Shown here: positions 1 to 5,258 of the stretch, piece by piece
Numbering within the stretch: the first letter of the stretch is position 1
How the letters are laid out: the number at the start of each line of letters is the position of its first letter
Source: Mageeibacillus sp. UBA5438
GTDB lineage: Bacteria; Bacillota; Clostridia; Saccharofermentanales; DTU023
Reading direction: 5' to 3'
Length of the DNA: 6,287 nt
NCBI GenBank assembly: GCA_002427535.1
Contig: DIRK01000059.1
Location: forward strand, 597-6,883
Notes under the pieces: model-generated
The model's input: the letters and a program-made list of their open reading frames with translations, nothing else
Told to the model about the DNA's origin: nothing
Database searches by the model: none
Program-made: the position numbers and the translations under genes

Positions 1-464
1 TGCGCGACTTTTTGAATCAGCATGGGCTCGAAGAACAAGAAGGCGCATTTGTGAATCGGGCAGGTGAGCCAATCGGGACCCATCAGGGGAGCTGGCGCTA
101 CACAGTGGGACAACGCCGCCATTTGGGTCAGGCGTTTGGGAGCCGCATGACCGTTCTTTCAATCGACCACAGAAAAAACATTGTGGTCTTAGGCACGGAG
201 GAAGACGCGCAGATGGCGAAGTTAGAGCTTGTCGATTTCATAGGAAGCCACCCCTTACCCCCATTCTTTGAGGCGGAAGCGCAGCTCCGTTCGCAGGGGA
301 AAACCTTGCCGGTCACGGTTCAATTGGACGATAGTCAGCGTAGAGCGACCGTGCGATTCATTCAAGCGACACGTCTTTCCTCACCGGGACAATCGCTGGT
401 GCTTTACGAGGGCGACCGCGTGCTCGGGGGCGGGATTGTGGCCACGATGAGCTTCAATCCTTGA
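1..464 (+). CDS. mnmA: tRNA-specific 2-thiouridylase MnmA, C-terminal part (5' truncated)
   Basis: The reading frame is open from the left edge (first full codon at base 3) and ends with TGA at 462-464, so only about the last 154 residues are present. MnmA uses ATP and a persulfide sulfur to make 2-thiouridine at the wobble position of Lys, Glu and Gln tRNAs in the cytoplasm. The visible part starts with RDFL, which in the family lies just after the second catalytic cysteine (CFIGER motif). That cysteine and the N-terminal ATP-binding PP-loop domain are therefore off the window. Family landmarks present are GTHQG, RYTVGQRRHLG and the C-terminal LGGGIV, which belong to the central domain and the C-terminal beta-barrel. 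No frameshift is seen. The next gene has its own promoter across this stop codon, so mnmA probably belongs to an upstream transcription unit. The family assignment is secure. Confidence 0.95.
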   Translation, partial: RDFLNQHGLEEQEGAFVNRAGEPIGTHQGSWRYTVGQRRHLGQAFGSRMTVLSIDHRKNIVVLGTEEDAQMAKLELVDFIGSHPLPPFFEAEAQLRSQGKTLPVTVQLDDSQRRATVRFIQATRLSSPGQSLVLYEGDRVLGGGIVATMSFNP

Positions 465-489
465 AATTAATCGCATTTTAAGGTATAAT
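461..489 (+). promoter_or_regulatory. SigA-type promoter of veg-ispE
   Basis: A -35 box TTGAAA (461-466) and a consensus -10 box TATAAT (484-489) are separated by exactly 17 bases. This is one mismatch from the SigA/sigma-70 consensus. The -35 box overlaps the TGA stop of mnmA. Transcription should start near 496-498, giving a leader of about 50 bases before the veg start. No operator or riboswitch fold is obvious in that leader. Confidence 0.8.
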
Positions 490-532
490 GCGGTTTGATG
501 GCCGATTGTGTGCCTATGCCAATATACAAAAT

Positions 533-538
533 GGGGTG
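533..538 (+). promoter_or_regulatory. Ribosome binding site for veg (TTG start)
   Basis: GGGGTG lies 7 bases before the TTG at 546. It supports this non-ATG codon as the start of veg, since no ATG or GTG in the same frame lies between it and the conserved N-terminus. Confidence 0.55.
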
Positions 539-545
539 AATACGA

Positions 546-830
546 TTGATTGCAAAATCTGACCTGGCTTCATGCCGTGCTGAACTGGAAGAACGTCTCG
601 GACAAAGAATTATGTTGAAATCAAACGGTGGGCGACGCCGCACCGTTATCCACGAAGGATATCTGGAAAATTGCTCGTCGAATGTGTTTACGGTCTGTTG
701 TCCCGTAAGCCCTACTTACAATGAGCATGTTTGCTTTAGTTACATCGACCTGCTGACGAAGGTGGTGGAAATCGCCTATGACGATGATGGGCTTGAGCGC
801 CTTCTCCAGCAAACGGAGGACAGCCGTTAG
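546..830 (+). CDS. veg: Veg family protein (DUF1021)
   Basis: This 94-residue protein matches the small Veg family found in Bacillota. In Bacillus subtilis, Veg is made from a very strong promoter and has been linked to biofilm formation through an effect on the SinR repressor. Its biochemical activity is not settled. Family signatures visible here are LKSNGGRRRTVIHEG (residues 24-38), matching the usual LKANGGRRK, then NVFTV (46-50) and CFSYIDLLTKVVEI (63-76), matching the usual VSYSYADVLTETVEL. The acidic C-terminal tail after residue 78 is not conserved. The start is TTG, set by the GGGGTG site upstream. The protein carries five cysteines (10, 43, 51, 52, 63), whereas the B. subtilis protein, as I recall it, has none. 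It is followed by ispE after 11 bases and shares its promoter, echoing the veg-ispE neighbourhood of bacilli. Confidence 0.9.
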   Translation: MIAKSDLASCRAELEERLGQRIMLKSNGGRRRTVIHEGYLENCSSNVFTVCCPVSPTYNEHVCFSYIDLLTKVVEIAYDDDGLERLLQQTEDSR

Positions 831-841
831 GCTGTGTAATT

Positions 842-1816
842 TTGGAATCGTTTGAAGCGCAGTACGCCGCTCGAGCGAAGATAAATTTATCTTTACACAT
901 TGAGGGTTCAAGGCCCGATGGATATCATGAGCTGTCTTCGCTTATGACCACCATCGGGCTTTCTGATCGCCTTCGATTTTGTCTTTTTCTGCGCGGCGCA
1001 CAAGATGAAAAACGCGCGTGGCAAATGAACAGCGATTCAACTGAAATACCCCTAGAAGGGGACAATCTATGTTTTAAGGCGGCCGAATTGTTCTTTGAGG
1101 CCGTCGGCATCGAACAAGAGATGCTCCATCTTGAGATCCATTTGGATAAAATCATACCTGTCGCCGCAGGACTAGGCGGAGGGAGCGCGGATGCCGCCGC
1201 CACGTTGCTTTTTTTATGGAGCGCTTGGCATGCGGGCCTGGCCTCATCTTTCGGTCTGGACAAAAAGCGTATTGACAAGGAAACTTTATTGCAGATTGCG
1301 CTTCGCTCTGGCGCGGATGTCCCCTTTTGCATCGAGGGAGGGACTCGTTTTTGTCAAGGGGTGGGTGAGATAATGTCTCCTCCTCTTATCGCCCCGTCTT
1401 GGCCTGTTCTCATCGCTAAACCCGTGGCACAGGTGCGGACCGTTTGGGCCTTTAAACAATTGGATCAGATGCGAGAAGACAAGGCCTATAGTGCCCCGGG
1501 AGAACCCGCAGCATCTTTTAATATCTGGCGAGATGCGTTAAGAAGCGGTGATCCCGCCGCGCTTATTCCGCTTATATCAAACGACTTCGAAGATGTCCTG
1601 TCATCGCAGATTCCTCAAATCGCGGAGCTTTTAGACGCCATGCGGCAACGGAACGCCTTTACGGTTTCCATGACGGGGACCGGACCGACTTGTTTTTCGC
1701 TCTTTTTATCCGAAAAAGAGCGCGATCGGGCGTTTCAATCGTTAAGCGCCGCCATGCCTGAAGTGCGGTGGTTTAAAACAGCGCTATCCTCTTTTTTAGA
1801 TCCGCTTGAGGGTTAA
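842..1816 (+). CDS. ispE: 4-diphosphocytidyl-2-C-methyl-D-erythritol kinase IspE
   Basis: IspE phosphorylates CDP-methylerythritol with ATP in the cytoplasmic MEP pathway to isopentenyl diphosphate. GHMP kinase signatures are all present: AKINLSL with the catalytic-site Lys13, RPDGYHEL (24-31), the phosphate-binding loop PVAAGLGGGSADAA (106-119), SGADVPFC with the putative catalytic Asp159, and the third motif MTGTGPTCF (277-285). At 324 residues it is about 35 longer than the B. subtilis and E. coli enzymes. The extra length seems to lie around residues 50-70, 130-148 and 212-226. The start is TTG at 842: in this frame no ATG, GTG or TTG lies between it and the TGA at 794, and downstream choices would cut into the conserved N-terminus. 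Its ribosome site is weak (AGGCTG at 829-834, overlapping the veg stop; a better GGAGGA at 815-820 is 21 bases away), so translation may depend on coupling to veg. It ends inside the convergent dtd gene. Confidence 0.96.
   Translation: MESFEAQYAARAKINLSLHIEGSRPDGYHELSSLMTTIGLSDRLRFCLFLRGAQDEKRAWQMNSDSTEIPLEGDNLCFKAAELFFEAVGIEQEMLHLEIHLDKIIPVAAGLGGGSADAAATLLFLWSAWHAGLASSFGLDKKRIDKETLLQIALRSGADVPFCIEGGTRFCQGVGEIMSPPLIAPSWPVLIAKPVAQVRTVWAFKQLDQMREDKAYSAPGEPAASFNIWRDALRSGDPAALIPLISNDFEDVLSSQIPQIAELLDAMRQRNAFTVSMTGTGPTCFSLFLSEKERDRAFQSLSAAMPEVRWFKTALSSFLDPLEG
1698..1722. repeat. Perfect 10-bp inverted repeat inside ispE
   Basis: CGCTCTTTTT (1698-1707) and AAAAAGAGCG (1713-1722) are exact reverse complements around a 5-base loop. 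The repeat lies in the coding sequence for FSLFLSEKERDR of IspE. Neither strand has a T-run after the second arm, so it does not look like a standard intrinsic terminator. On the minus strand it would fold about 90 bases past the dtd stop codon. Confidence 0.6.
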
Positions 1817-2259
1817 AACTGATCGGTATCGAGCCAGAGGGTGAAGGGGCCGTCATTGACGAGATTAATTTTCATTTCCGCGCCAAAGGACCCCGTTTGT
1901 ACGACTTCCACGTCACGGCGCGCTAACTCGACAAAATACTCATACAGCCGTTCTCCTTTTTCAGGGGAGGCCGCCCCGATAAAGCTCGGCCGATTGCCCT
2001 TTTTTGTATTCGCGAATAATGTGAATTGGGAGACGATTAAGACTTCGCCGTCGACGCTTGCAAGATCCAAGTTGGTCTTGCCGGCCTCGTCTTTAAAAAT
2101 GCGGAGTTTGTTGATCTTGTTCCAAAGGCGGGCCGCGCTGCTCTCATCGTCTTCTTCGCCAACCCCCAATAATATGAGATAGCCCTTTTCGATCTCGGAC
2201 TGAAATCCATCCCGGGTGGAGACCTTTGCCTGTGTGACTCGTTGAATTAATGCGCGCAT
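1813..2259 (-). CDS. dtd: D-aminoacyl-tRNA deacylase
   Basis: Dtd hydrolyses D-amino acids (and glycine mischarged on tRNA-Ala) from tRNA, preventing their use in protein synthesis. The 148-residue product has the usual family length and runs from MRALIQRV to the C-terminus without a break. Key motifs are SQFTLFANTKKGNRPSF (77-93), with the SQFT segment of the active site, TGSFGAEM (122-129), and NDGP (135-138), which contains the Gly-Pro pair that in the family enforces chirality. The start is ATG (complement of 2257-2259), preceded by a strong site AGGAAGGGG (complement of 2265-2273) four or five bases upstream. In many Bacillota dtd follows relA, but here it stands alone on its strand between convergent ispE and a divergent membrane-protein cluster. 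Its stop codon overlaps that of ispE, and no terminator hairpin with a T-run is visible at its 3' end. Confidence 0.97.
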   Translation of the reverse strand: MRALIQRVTQAKVSTRDGFQSEIEKGYLILLGVGEEDDESSAARLWNKINKLRIFKDEAGKTNLDLASVDGEVLIVSQFTLFANTKKGNRPSFIGAASPEKGERLYEYFVELARRDVEVVQTGSFGAEMKINLVNDGPFTLWLDTDQF

Positions 2260-2297
2260 GGATGCCCCTTCCTTTGCCCCTATTAGTATTATGAATC

Positions 2298-2306
2298 ATC
2301 CTACCA
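2298..2306 (-). promoter_or_regulatory. Possible extended -10 promoter for dtd
   Basis: On the minus strand the sequence reads TGGTAGGAT, an extended -10 (TGG) followed by TAGGAT, which matches the -10 consensus at four of six positions. CATAAT (complement of 2288-2293) is an alternative -10. No good -35 box stands 16-18 bases upstream of either one. The position fits a short leader to the dtd start. This is a weak call, based on motif and place only. Confidence 0.3.
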
Positions 2307-2320
2307 CGAGGGGCCTTTAC

Positions 2321-2340
2321 ACGGATAAATCGACGGATAA
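2321..2340. repeat. 8-bp direct repeat in the divergent intergenic region
   Basis: ACGGATAA occurs at 2321-2328 and again at 2333-2340, a period of 12 bases, so the copies sit on nearly the same face of the helix. It lies upstream of both the possible dtd promoter and the promoter of the zinc-ribbon gene. It could be a tandem operator or chance. I do not recognise a regulator for it. Confidence 0.45.
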
Positions 2341-2375
2341 CAGCTCTCTTCCGGTCAAGTCTGTTCATCCTCCTA

Positions 2376-2384
2376 TGGTATAAT
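2376..2384 (+). promoter_or_regulatory. Extended -10 promoter of the zinc-ribbon/LCP/YitT cluster
   Basis: TGGTATAAT combines an extended -10 (TGG) with a perfect TATAAT at 2379-2384. No good -35 box is found 16-18 bases upstream, which is common for extended -10 promoters. Transcription would start near 2391, giving a leader of about 50 bases that contains the hairpin at 2401-2419. Confidence 0.65.
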
Positions 2385-2400
2385 TATCGCACTCTTGACA

Positions 2401-2419
2401 TCGAAGCTCGGGGCTTCGA
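2401..2419 (+). repeat. Inverted repeat in the 5' leader
   Basis: TCGAAGC (2401-2407) and GCTTCGA (2413-2419) pair perfectly around the 5-base loop TCGGG. The element lies between the probable transcription start and the ribosome site. It has no following T-run, so it is not a terminator. It could be an RNA leader hairpin that affects stability or start access, or a DNA operator with two-fold symmetry. Confidence 0.55.
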
Positions 2420-2432
2420 ATTGGAAGGAATG

Positions 2433-2437
2433 AGGAG
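2433..2437 (+). promoter_or_regulatory. Ribosome binding site that sets the zinc-ribbon gene start
   Basis: AGGAG lies 4 bases before the ATG at 2442, a slightly short spacing. It favours that ATG over the upstream in-frame TTG (2421) and ATG (2430), which have no well-placed site and would put this motif inside the coding sequence. Confidence 0.6.
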
Positions 2438-2441
2438 ATTC

Positions 2442-3191
2442 ATGAAGAATTGTCAATTTTGCAACGCGGAACTCGATGACCACGCGGCGTTTTGCAGTCA
2501 ATGCGGTAATAAACAGGCGGATATAACGGTTACTACCGCCGCGGTGACGCCGCCGCCTGCGCCCTATCCGTATCCGCCGCAAGCGGCGCCCAAAGAGCCC
2601 TCTGCCCTTGCCTTGGAAGGGCAGCGCTACTTTAAGTGGCTTACAGGAGGAATCTTTGGTACCGAAGAACCGATGCACCTTCTCTTTGCGGCCATCGTCC
2701 CCTTTGTGATTACGCTCTTTTACACGCTTGCATCCGCAAGGTTGATGAGCTGGCACGCGGGCGGGTTTTTCCTGTTATGGTTTTTCAGCATCGTGCAAAT
2801 AGTCGCGCTGCCCGCCGTAGCCTGGCTTTTAAAACGTCATATGCTCAAACAAGAGGTCAAGATCGTGGATGTGTTTTCAACCTACGCATCATTTCACACG
2901 ATTATTTTGCCTGTCGCGCTGTTGGTCTTGTTGTTCGGCCTGACGGTGTCCATGACCTCCGCCGGCGGTATACGCTTTATCTCGGCGTTAAGGCTGTTGA
3001 TTCCGCTCTTGTCGTTTGCGGCCTCCCTGCTCTTGTCTGTCCATGATTCTGAGGCATCGCTCTCCAAAAAATGGCAACTTATACTCGCGCTTACGGGCGT
3101 GTTTATCGTGTTGCATGTGTTGGACAGTGCGATCTTGACAGCGGGTATGAATTGGGGCCTTTATAAAGGCTTGTCAGGCTTGTTCCGCTAG
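2442..3191 (+). CDS. Zinc-ribbon membrane protein of unknown function
   Basis: I do not recognise a named family for this 249-residue protein. It opens with a short zinc ribbon, CQFC (4-7) and CSQC (18-21), the pattern annotated as a zinc-ribbon domain in many Bacillota membrane proteins. A linker rich in Pro, Ala and Tyr (about 31-55) follows, then five likely transmembrane helices near residues 78-98, 107-130, 151-172, 177-200 and 211-235. There is no signal peptide, so the zinc ribbon is probably cytoplasmic. The chosen start is ATG 2442, with AGGAG before it; a TTG at 2421 would add seven residues. It is the first gene after an extended -10 promoter and lies 22 bases ahead of the LCP gene, so the two are likely co-transcribed. 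That suggests, but does not show, an envelope-linked role. Loose resemblance to Yip1/DUF-type multi-helix proteins is possible but I cannot confirm it. Confidence 0.8.
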   Translation: MKNCQFCNAELDDHAAFCSQCGNKQADITVTTAAVTPPPAPYPYPPQAAPKEPSALALEGQRYFKWLTGGIFGTEEPMHLLFAAIVPFVITLFYTLASARLMSWHAGGFFLLWFFSIVQIVALPAVAWLLKRHMLKQEVKIVDVFSTYASFHTIILPVALLVLLFGLTVSMTSAGGIRFISALRLLIPLLSFAASLLLSVHDSEASLSKKWQLILALTGVFIVLHVLDSAILTAGMNWGLYKGLSGLFR

Positions 3192-3200
3192 GTTCAAATG

Positions 3201-3205
3201 AGGAG
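3201..3205 (+). promoter_or_regulatory. Ribosome binding site for the LCP gene (TTG start)
   Basis: AGGAG lies 8 bases before the TTG at 3214 and supports that codon as the start. The nearby ATG at 3198 is in another frame. Confidence 0.6.
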
Positions 3206-3213
3206 ATCGTTCG

Positions 3214-4245
3214 TTGCGTCCTGAACCACAAAGAACTTCGTCACGCCGTATATTCAGCCGTCTTTACCCGACGCAATTTTTAGTGTGCGGGGTTGTCTGC
3301 GGCTTTTTGATTGCGGTTGTCTTGGGCGTCTTCATCGTCTATGCCGATATGATGTCGCGCGTGACCTATGTCGAGGCGGATGACGATTCACACTGGAGGA
3401 TTCAAGATCTGATGGATCCCGATATTCTTCTGGGCTATCAGCTTCAAAATGATCCGTCAACCGATGACGACACGGACGACATCGACCTTGACTCACCTCC
3501 CCAAGAGAGCGTTGCGGTTCAGGACATGGCGGGCGTTGACAACATTCTATTGTTCGGCGTCGATACCTACAGTTATACGGGCAGGTCCGATGTCACCATG
3601 CTGATTTCGATCAATCATAATACGAAAAAAATCAGCATCATCTCGCTGATGCGTGCGATGTATGTCAAAATAGGCGCTAAAAACCATAACTGGGGATTAT
3701 TGAACGCGGCCTATTCGTACGGAGGCCCGGCGCTTGCGATGAAGACGGTGGAACAAAATTTCGGCATTCCCATCACGGGATTTGTGGCCGTCAATTTCAC
3801 TTCCTTTGTCCGCATCGTGAACGCAATCGGAGGCGTAGGCATCACGTTAACGCCGGGGGAGGCACGCATCGTGGGTGTGCCAAGTGGCTACCAGCGACTG
3901 AATGGACAACAAGCGCTCGATTACTCACGTATTCGCAAGCTGGATAGCGATTTTCAACGCAACCAAAGGCAGCGCAATGTCGTTACCTCAATCCTGAATG
4001 AGATGACAAATCAGGGAGGCGCTTCTGCGTATAAAGCGGCGACGGTCATTCTTGCAAATACCTATACCAACATCGACCTGAACAGCTATATTACAAAGGC
4101 ACCCACCTATCTGTCGTACCAGCGTTCTCAGCTTCAGATTCCGGACATGAGTGAGACGCGTCAGTATTACGTGAACGGGCAAGAGGTCTGGTGGTTTGAC
4201 ATGGCAAAAACCCACCAGCGCATCATTGAATTCGTAACAAAATAA
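3214..4245 (+). CDS. LytR-CpsA-Psr (LCP) family protein, probable wall-polymer ligase
   Basis: LCP proteins sit in the membrane with an extracellular domain that transfers lipid-linked glycopolymers (teichoic acid, capsule) to peptidoglycan. This 343-residue protein has a short basic cytoplasmic tail, one transmembrane helix (about 21-43), a very acidic spacer (about 55-100) and the LCP domain (about 108-260). Motifs seen are NILLFGVD (110-117, Asp117), GRSDVTMLISIN (123-134, Arg124 and Asp126), LNAAYSYGG (163-171), LNGQQALDYSRIR (229-241) and DFQRNQRQR (246-254). These supply most of the known phosphate- and metal-binding Asp and Arg residues. One departure is SLMRAMYV (144-151): most family members have Arg-Asp here, while this protein has Arg147-Ala148. 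The start is TTG. It lies 22 bases after the zinc-ribbon gene and 18 bases before the YitT-like gene, without a terminator. The family is clear; the polymer substrate cannot be told. Confidence 0.93.
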   Translation: MRPEPQRTSSRRIFSRLYPTQFLVCGVVCGFLIAVVLGVFIVYADMMSRVTYVEADDDSHWRIQDLMDPDILLGYQLQNDPSTDDDTDDIDLDSPPQESVAVQDMAGVDNILLFGVDTYSYTGRSDVTMLISINHNTKKISIISLMRAMYVKIGAKNHNWGLLNAAYSYGGPALAMKTVEQNFGIPITGFVAVNFTSFVRIVNAIGGVGITLTPGEARIVGVPSGYQRLNGQQALDYSRIRKLDSDFQRNQRQRNVVTSILNEMTNQGGASAYKAATVILANTYTNIDLNSYITKAPTYLSYQRSQLQIPDMSETRQYYVNGQEVWWFDMAKTHQRIIEFVTK

Positions 4246-4263
4246 CAGCTCGGAGGAGAATGG

Positions 4264-5151
4264 ATGCCGCAAGATCGTAAAGCAGTTCGTTTTTCAGCCC
4301 CGTCATTGAAGCGTCTGAGTGTCGATTTACTCTATGACATTTTAGGTTCATTCTTTTTTGCCTTGGGGGTCTACAACTTTGCGGTGCAGGCAAATTTTGC
4401 GCCGGGCGGCGTCACGGGCATCGCCATTATTGTGAACCATTTTACGAATTTGCCCATTGGCACCCTGGCGCTTTTGTTCAACATCCCCCTCATCCTGATG
4501 GCCTGGCGTATCCTGGGACATCGCTTTTTAATACGTTCATTTCGAACGCTTGTAGTCAATACCATCTTCCTTGACCTGATCAGCCCCAGGCTCCCCGTGT
4601 ACCAGGGCGATCCATTCTTGGCCGCCCTTTTTGCGGGTGCTTTGGCCGGCATCGGCTTGGCCATTGTTTATCAGAATAAAAGCAGTACAGGCGGTTCGGA
4701 TTTGCTCATCATGTCCTTGCGCAAAAAGAGACCGCATATGTCACTGGGGCAAATCACCATGTTTGTGGACGGCATTGTCGTATTGACAGGCGGGCTTGTC
4801 TTTCAACAGATTGATTCGGTACTCTACGGCTTCGTCTACAGCGCGGTATTGATTGTCGTCATCGACAAGATCATGTTCGGCGTGATCTCAGGGAAATTAG
4901 CGATGATCATCTCATCGCGCGGGGAAGAGATTTCAAAGGAGATCGGTGAGAAATTGACCCGCGGCTCAACGATTCTCCGCGCAAAAGGCGCTTATTCGAA
5001 GGAACATCGTCCTGTCGTGATGTGTGCTTGCAGCCGCTCGCAGGTGCCCGAAGTGCGAAAGATCGTCAAAGAGATCGATCCCGACGCCCTAATGATCGTC
5101 ACCTCTTACGACGAGGTCTACGGCGAGGGGTTTCTCCCGATCGATGAATAG
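4264..5151 (+). CDS. YitT family membrane protein (DUF161/DUF2179)
   Basis: This 295-residue protein matches the YitT family, which is widespread and often multi-copy in Bacillota and has no firmly known function. The N-terminal part holds about five or six helices with family features: LGSFFFALGVYNFAVQANFAPGGVTG (27-52), the loop SSTGGSDLL (140-148) matching the usual GGTD segment, and the helix ending VVIDKIMFG (198-206). The C-terminal soluble DUF2179 domain (about 211-290) contains STILRAKGAYS (235-245) and the end IVTSYDEVYGEGF (278-290). The length is normal for the family. The start is ATG 4264 with GGAGGAG (4252-4258) upstream; the overlapping ATG at 4260 is in another frame and stops within seven codons. 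It follows the LCP gene by 18 bases and is probably the last gene of that transcript. Because the family has many paralogues I give no gene symbol. Confidence 0.92.
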   Translation: MPQDRKAVRFSAPSLKRLSVDLLYDILGSFFFALGVYNFAVQANFAPGGVTGIAIIVNHFTNLPIGTLALLFNIPLILMAWRILGHRFLIRSFRTLVVNTIFLDLISPRLPVYQGDPFLAALFAGALAGIGLAIVYQNKSSTGGSDLLIMSLRKKRPHMSLGQITMFVDGIVVLTGGLVFQQIDSVLYGFVYSAVLIVVIDKIMFGVISGKLAMIISSRGEEISKEIGEKLTRGSTILRAKGAYSKEHRPVVMCACSRSQVPEVRKIVKEIDPDALMIVTSYDEVYGEGFLPIDE

Positions 5152-5184
5152 CGTTACCCAGGTGACAAGAACATCTCCAACTGT

Positions 5185-5193
5185 TGGTAGAAT
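5185..5193 (+). promoter_or_regulatory. Possible extended -10 promoter of ccdA
   Basis: TGGTAGAAT combines an extended -10 (TGG) with TAGAAT (5188-5193), one mismatch from consensus. The 107-base gap after the YitT-like gene, large beside the other gaps in this cluster, fits a separate transcription start near 5200. The only -35-like element, GTGACA at 5162-5167, is 20 bases upstream, which is too far to be convincing. No terminator with a T-run separates the two genes, so read-through is also possible. Confidence 0.45.
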
Positions 5194-5258
5194 GATGAGC
5201 ATGTTATTTATCTGCCTTTTGTAGCGTACGATAGTTTTGAGCCGGAAAGGAAAAAGTG

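Noticed and set aside
621..911. Minus-strand 96-codon open frame opposite veg and the start of ispE
   Set aside because: It is antisense to two well-supported conserved genes, has no recognisable motif and is best read as a shadow.
925..1332. Minus-strand 135-codon open frame inside ispE
   Set aside because: It lies fully opposite conserved GHMP kinase motifs and its translation is a low-information, Ser/Arg/Ala-rich shadow.
1698..1722. Intrinsic terminator at the inverted repeat in ispE
   Set aside because: The T-run lies inside the stem; neither strand has a run of T after the second arm.
2395..2400. TTGACA as a -35 box for the zinc-ribbon gene
   Set aside because: No -10-like sequence lies 16-18 bases downstream (that stretch is the palindrome and GAATTG), and a good extended -10 lies upstream.
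2421..2441. TTG 2421 or ATG 2430 as the start of the zinc-ribbon protein
   Set aside because: Neither has a suitably spaced ribosome site, while AGGAG at 2433-2437 serves ATG 2442, which starts directly at the zinc ribbon.
2373..2756. Minus-strand 127-codon open frame opposite the zinc-ribbon gene
   Set aside because: Its Arg/Gly-rich composition mirrors the Pro/Ala-rich linker on the other strand, and it covers the forward promoter and start.
5153..5166. Terminator hairpin after the YitT-like gene (GTTAC/GTGAC)
   Set aside because: The stem is only five pairs including a wobble, with no T-run, so it is too weak to call.
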